Of a DNA stretch of 5,629 bases, positions 5,588 to 5,629 are shown piece by piece. Made by a program: the position numbers and the translations under genes. This DNA is from an uncultured Acholeplasmataceae bacterium. Lineage in GTDB: Bacteria > Bacillota_I > Bacilli_A > Acholeplasmatales > Acholeplasmataceae. The notes under the pieces are model-generated. The model was not told the origin of the DNA, searched no databases, and saw nothing but the letters and a program-made list of their open reading frames with translations. Each line of letters starts with the position of its first letter. Position 1 is the stretch's first letter. Location: NCBI GenBank assembly GCA_938041945.1, contig CALISC010000006.1:1-5629 (forward strand). The letters are read 5' to 3'.

Positions 5588-5629
5588 CATTTTATTCATT
5601 CAACGATTTTTTATATTAAAAACAATTTT

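Noticed and set aside
5588..5629. Possible operator or further gene at the right edge
   Set aside because: The stretch is A/T-rich with no clear inverted repeat, start codon with ribosome site, or continuing frame.
1..5629. CRISPR array, tRNA/rRNA gene, insertion sequence or riboswitch
   Set aside because: No regularly spaced repeats, tRNA cloverleaf signatures, transposase motifs, terminal inverted repeats or long structured leaders were seen. All intergenic gaps are about 100 nt or shorter.

Overview
The window looks like chromosome from an AT-rich (about 35% G+C by eye), low-GC Gram-positive bacterium, most plausibly an uncultured or gut-type Bacilli/Mollicutes relative that keeps the standard genetic code. 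The evidence is the Firmicutes-style order rpsP-khpA-rimM-trmD, purine-rich Shine-Dalgarno sites, a surface protein with InlB/MucBP-like repeats and a DUF6273-like C-terminus, and the use of TGG for all nine Trp codons with TGA serving as a stop. The lineage call is inference; no rRNA or other marker is present.

Layout. (1) Positions 36-2212, plus strand: a two-gene unit. It holds a small 130-aa protein with weak resemblance to the YlbG/DUF2129 family, followed 26 nt later by a 585-aa membrane-anchored extracellular protein. A strong intrinsic terminator closes the unit at 2233-2272. (2) Positions 2316-4027, plus strand: a compact ribosome/tRNA operon of ribosomal protein S16, the KH-domain RNA chaperone KhpA, the 30S maturation factor RimM and the tRNA m1G37 methyltransferase TrmD. 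Its best promoter candidate (TTGACG-17 bp-TAAACT) has the -35 hexamer inside the 3' arm of the upstream terminator. The usual rplS neighbour is absent. (3) A hairpin at 4033-4051, with an A-run on one side and a T-run on the other, serves both converging transcripts. (4) Positions 4111-5535, minus strand: a full-length pyruvate kinase gene with its own promoter at the right edge. There is no gene-free stretch longer than 300 bases.

How the genes work together. S16, RimM and KhpA act in 30S assembly and RNA handling, and TrmD protects reading frame through m1G37, so region 2 is a translation-quality operon. Pyruvate kinase is an independent glycolytic gene. The surface protein is probably membrane-tethered and faces outward; its ligand is unknown.

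Most notable observations: a perfect 11-bp inverted repeat followed by six T's inside the start of rimM, which resembles an intragenic attenuator; the terminator-promoter overlap before rpsP; a duplicated two-domain unit in the surface protein; and unusual substitutions at normally conserved TrmD motif positions. I see no clear evidence of a wholly new multi-gene system, mobile element, CRISPR array or RNA gene.
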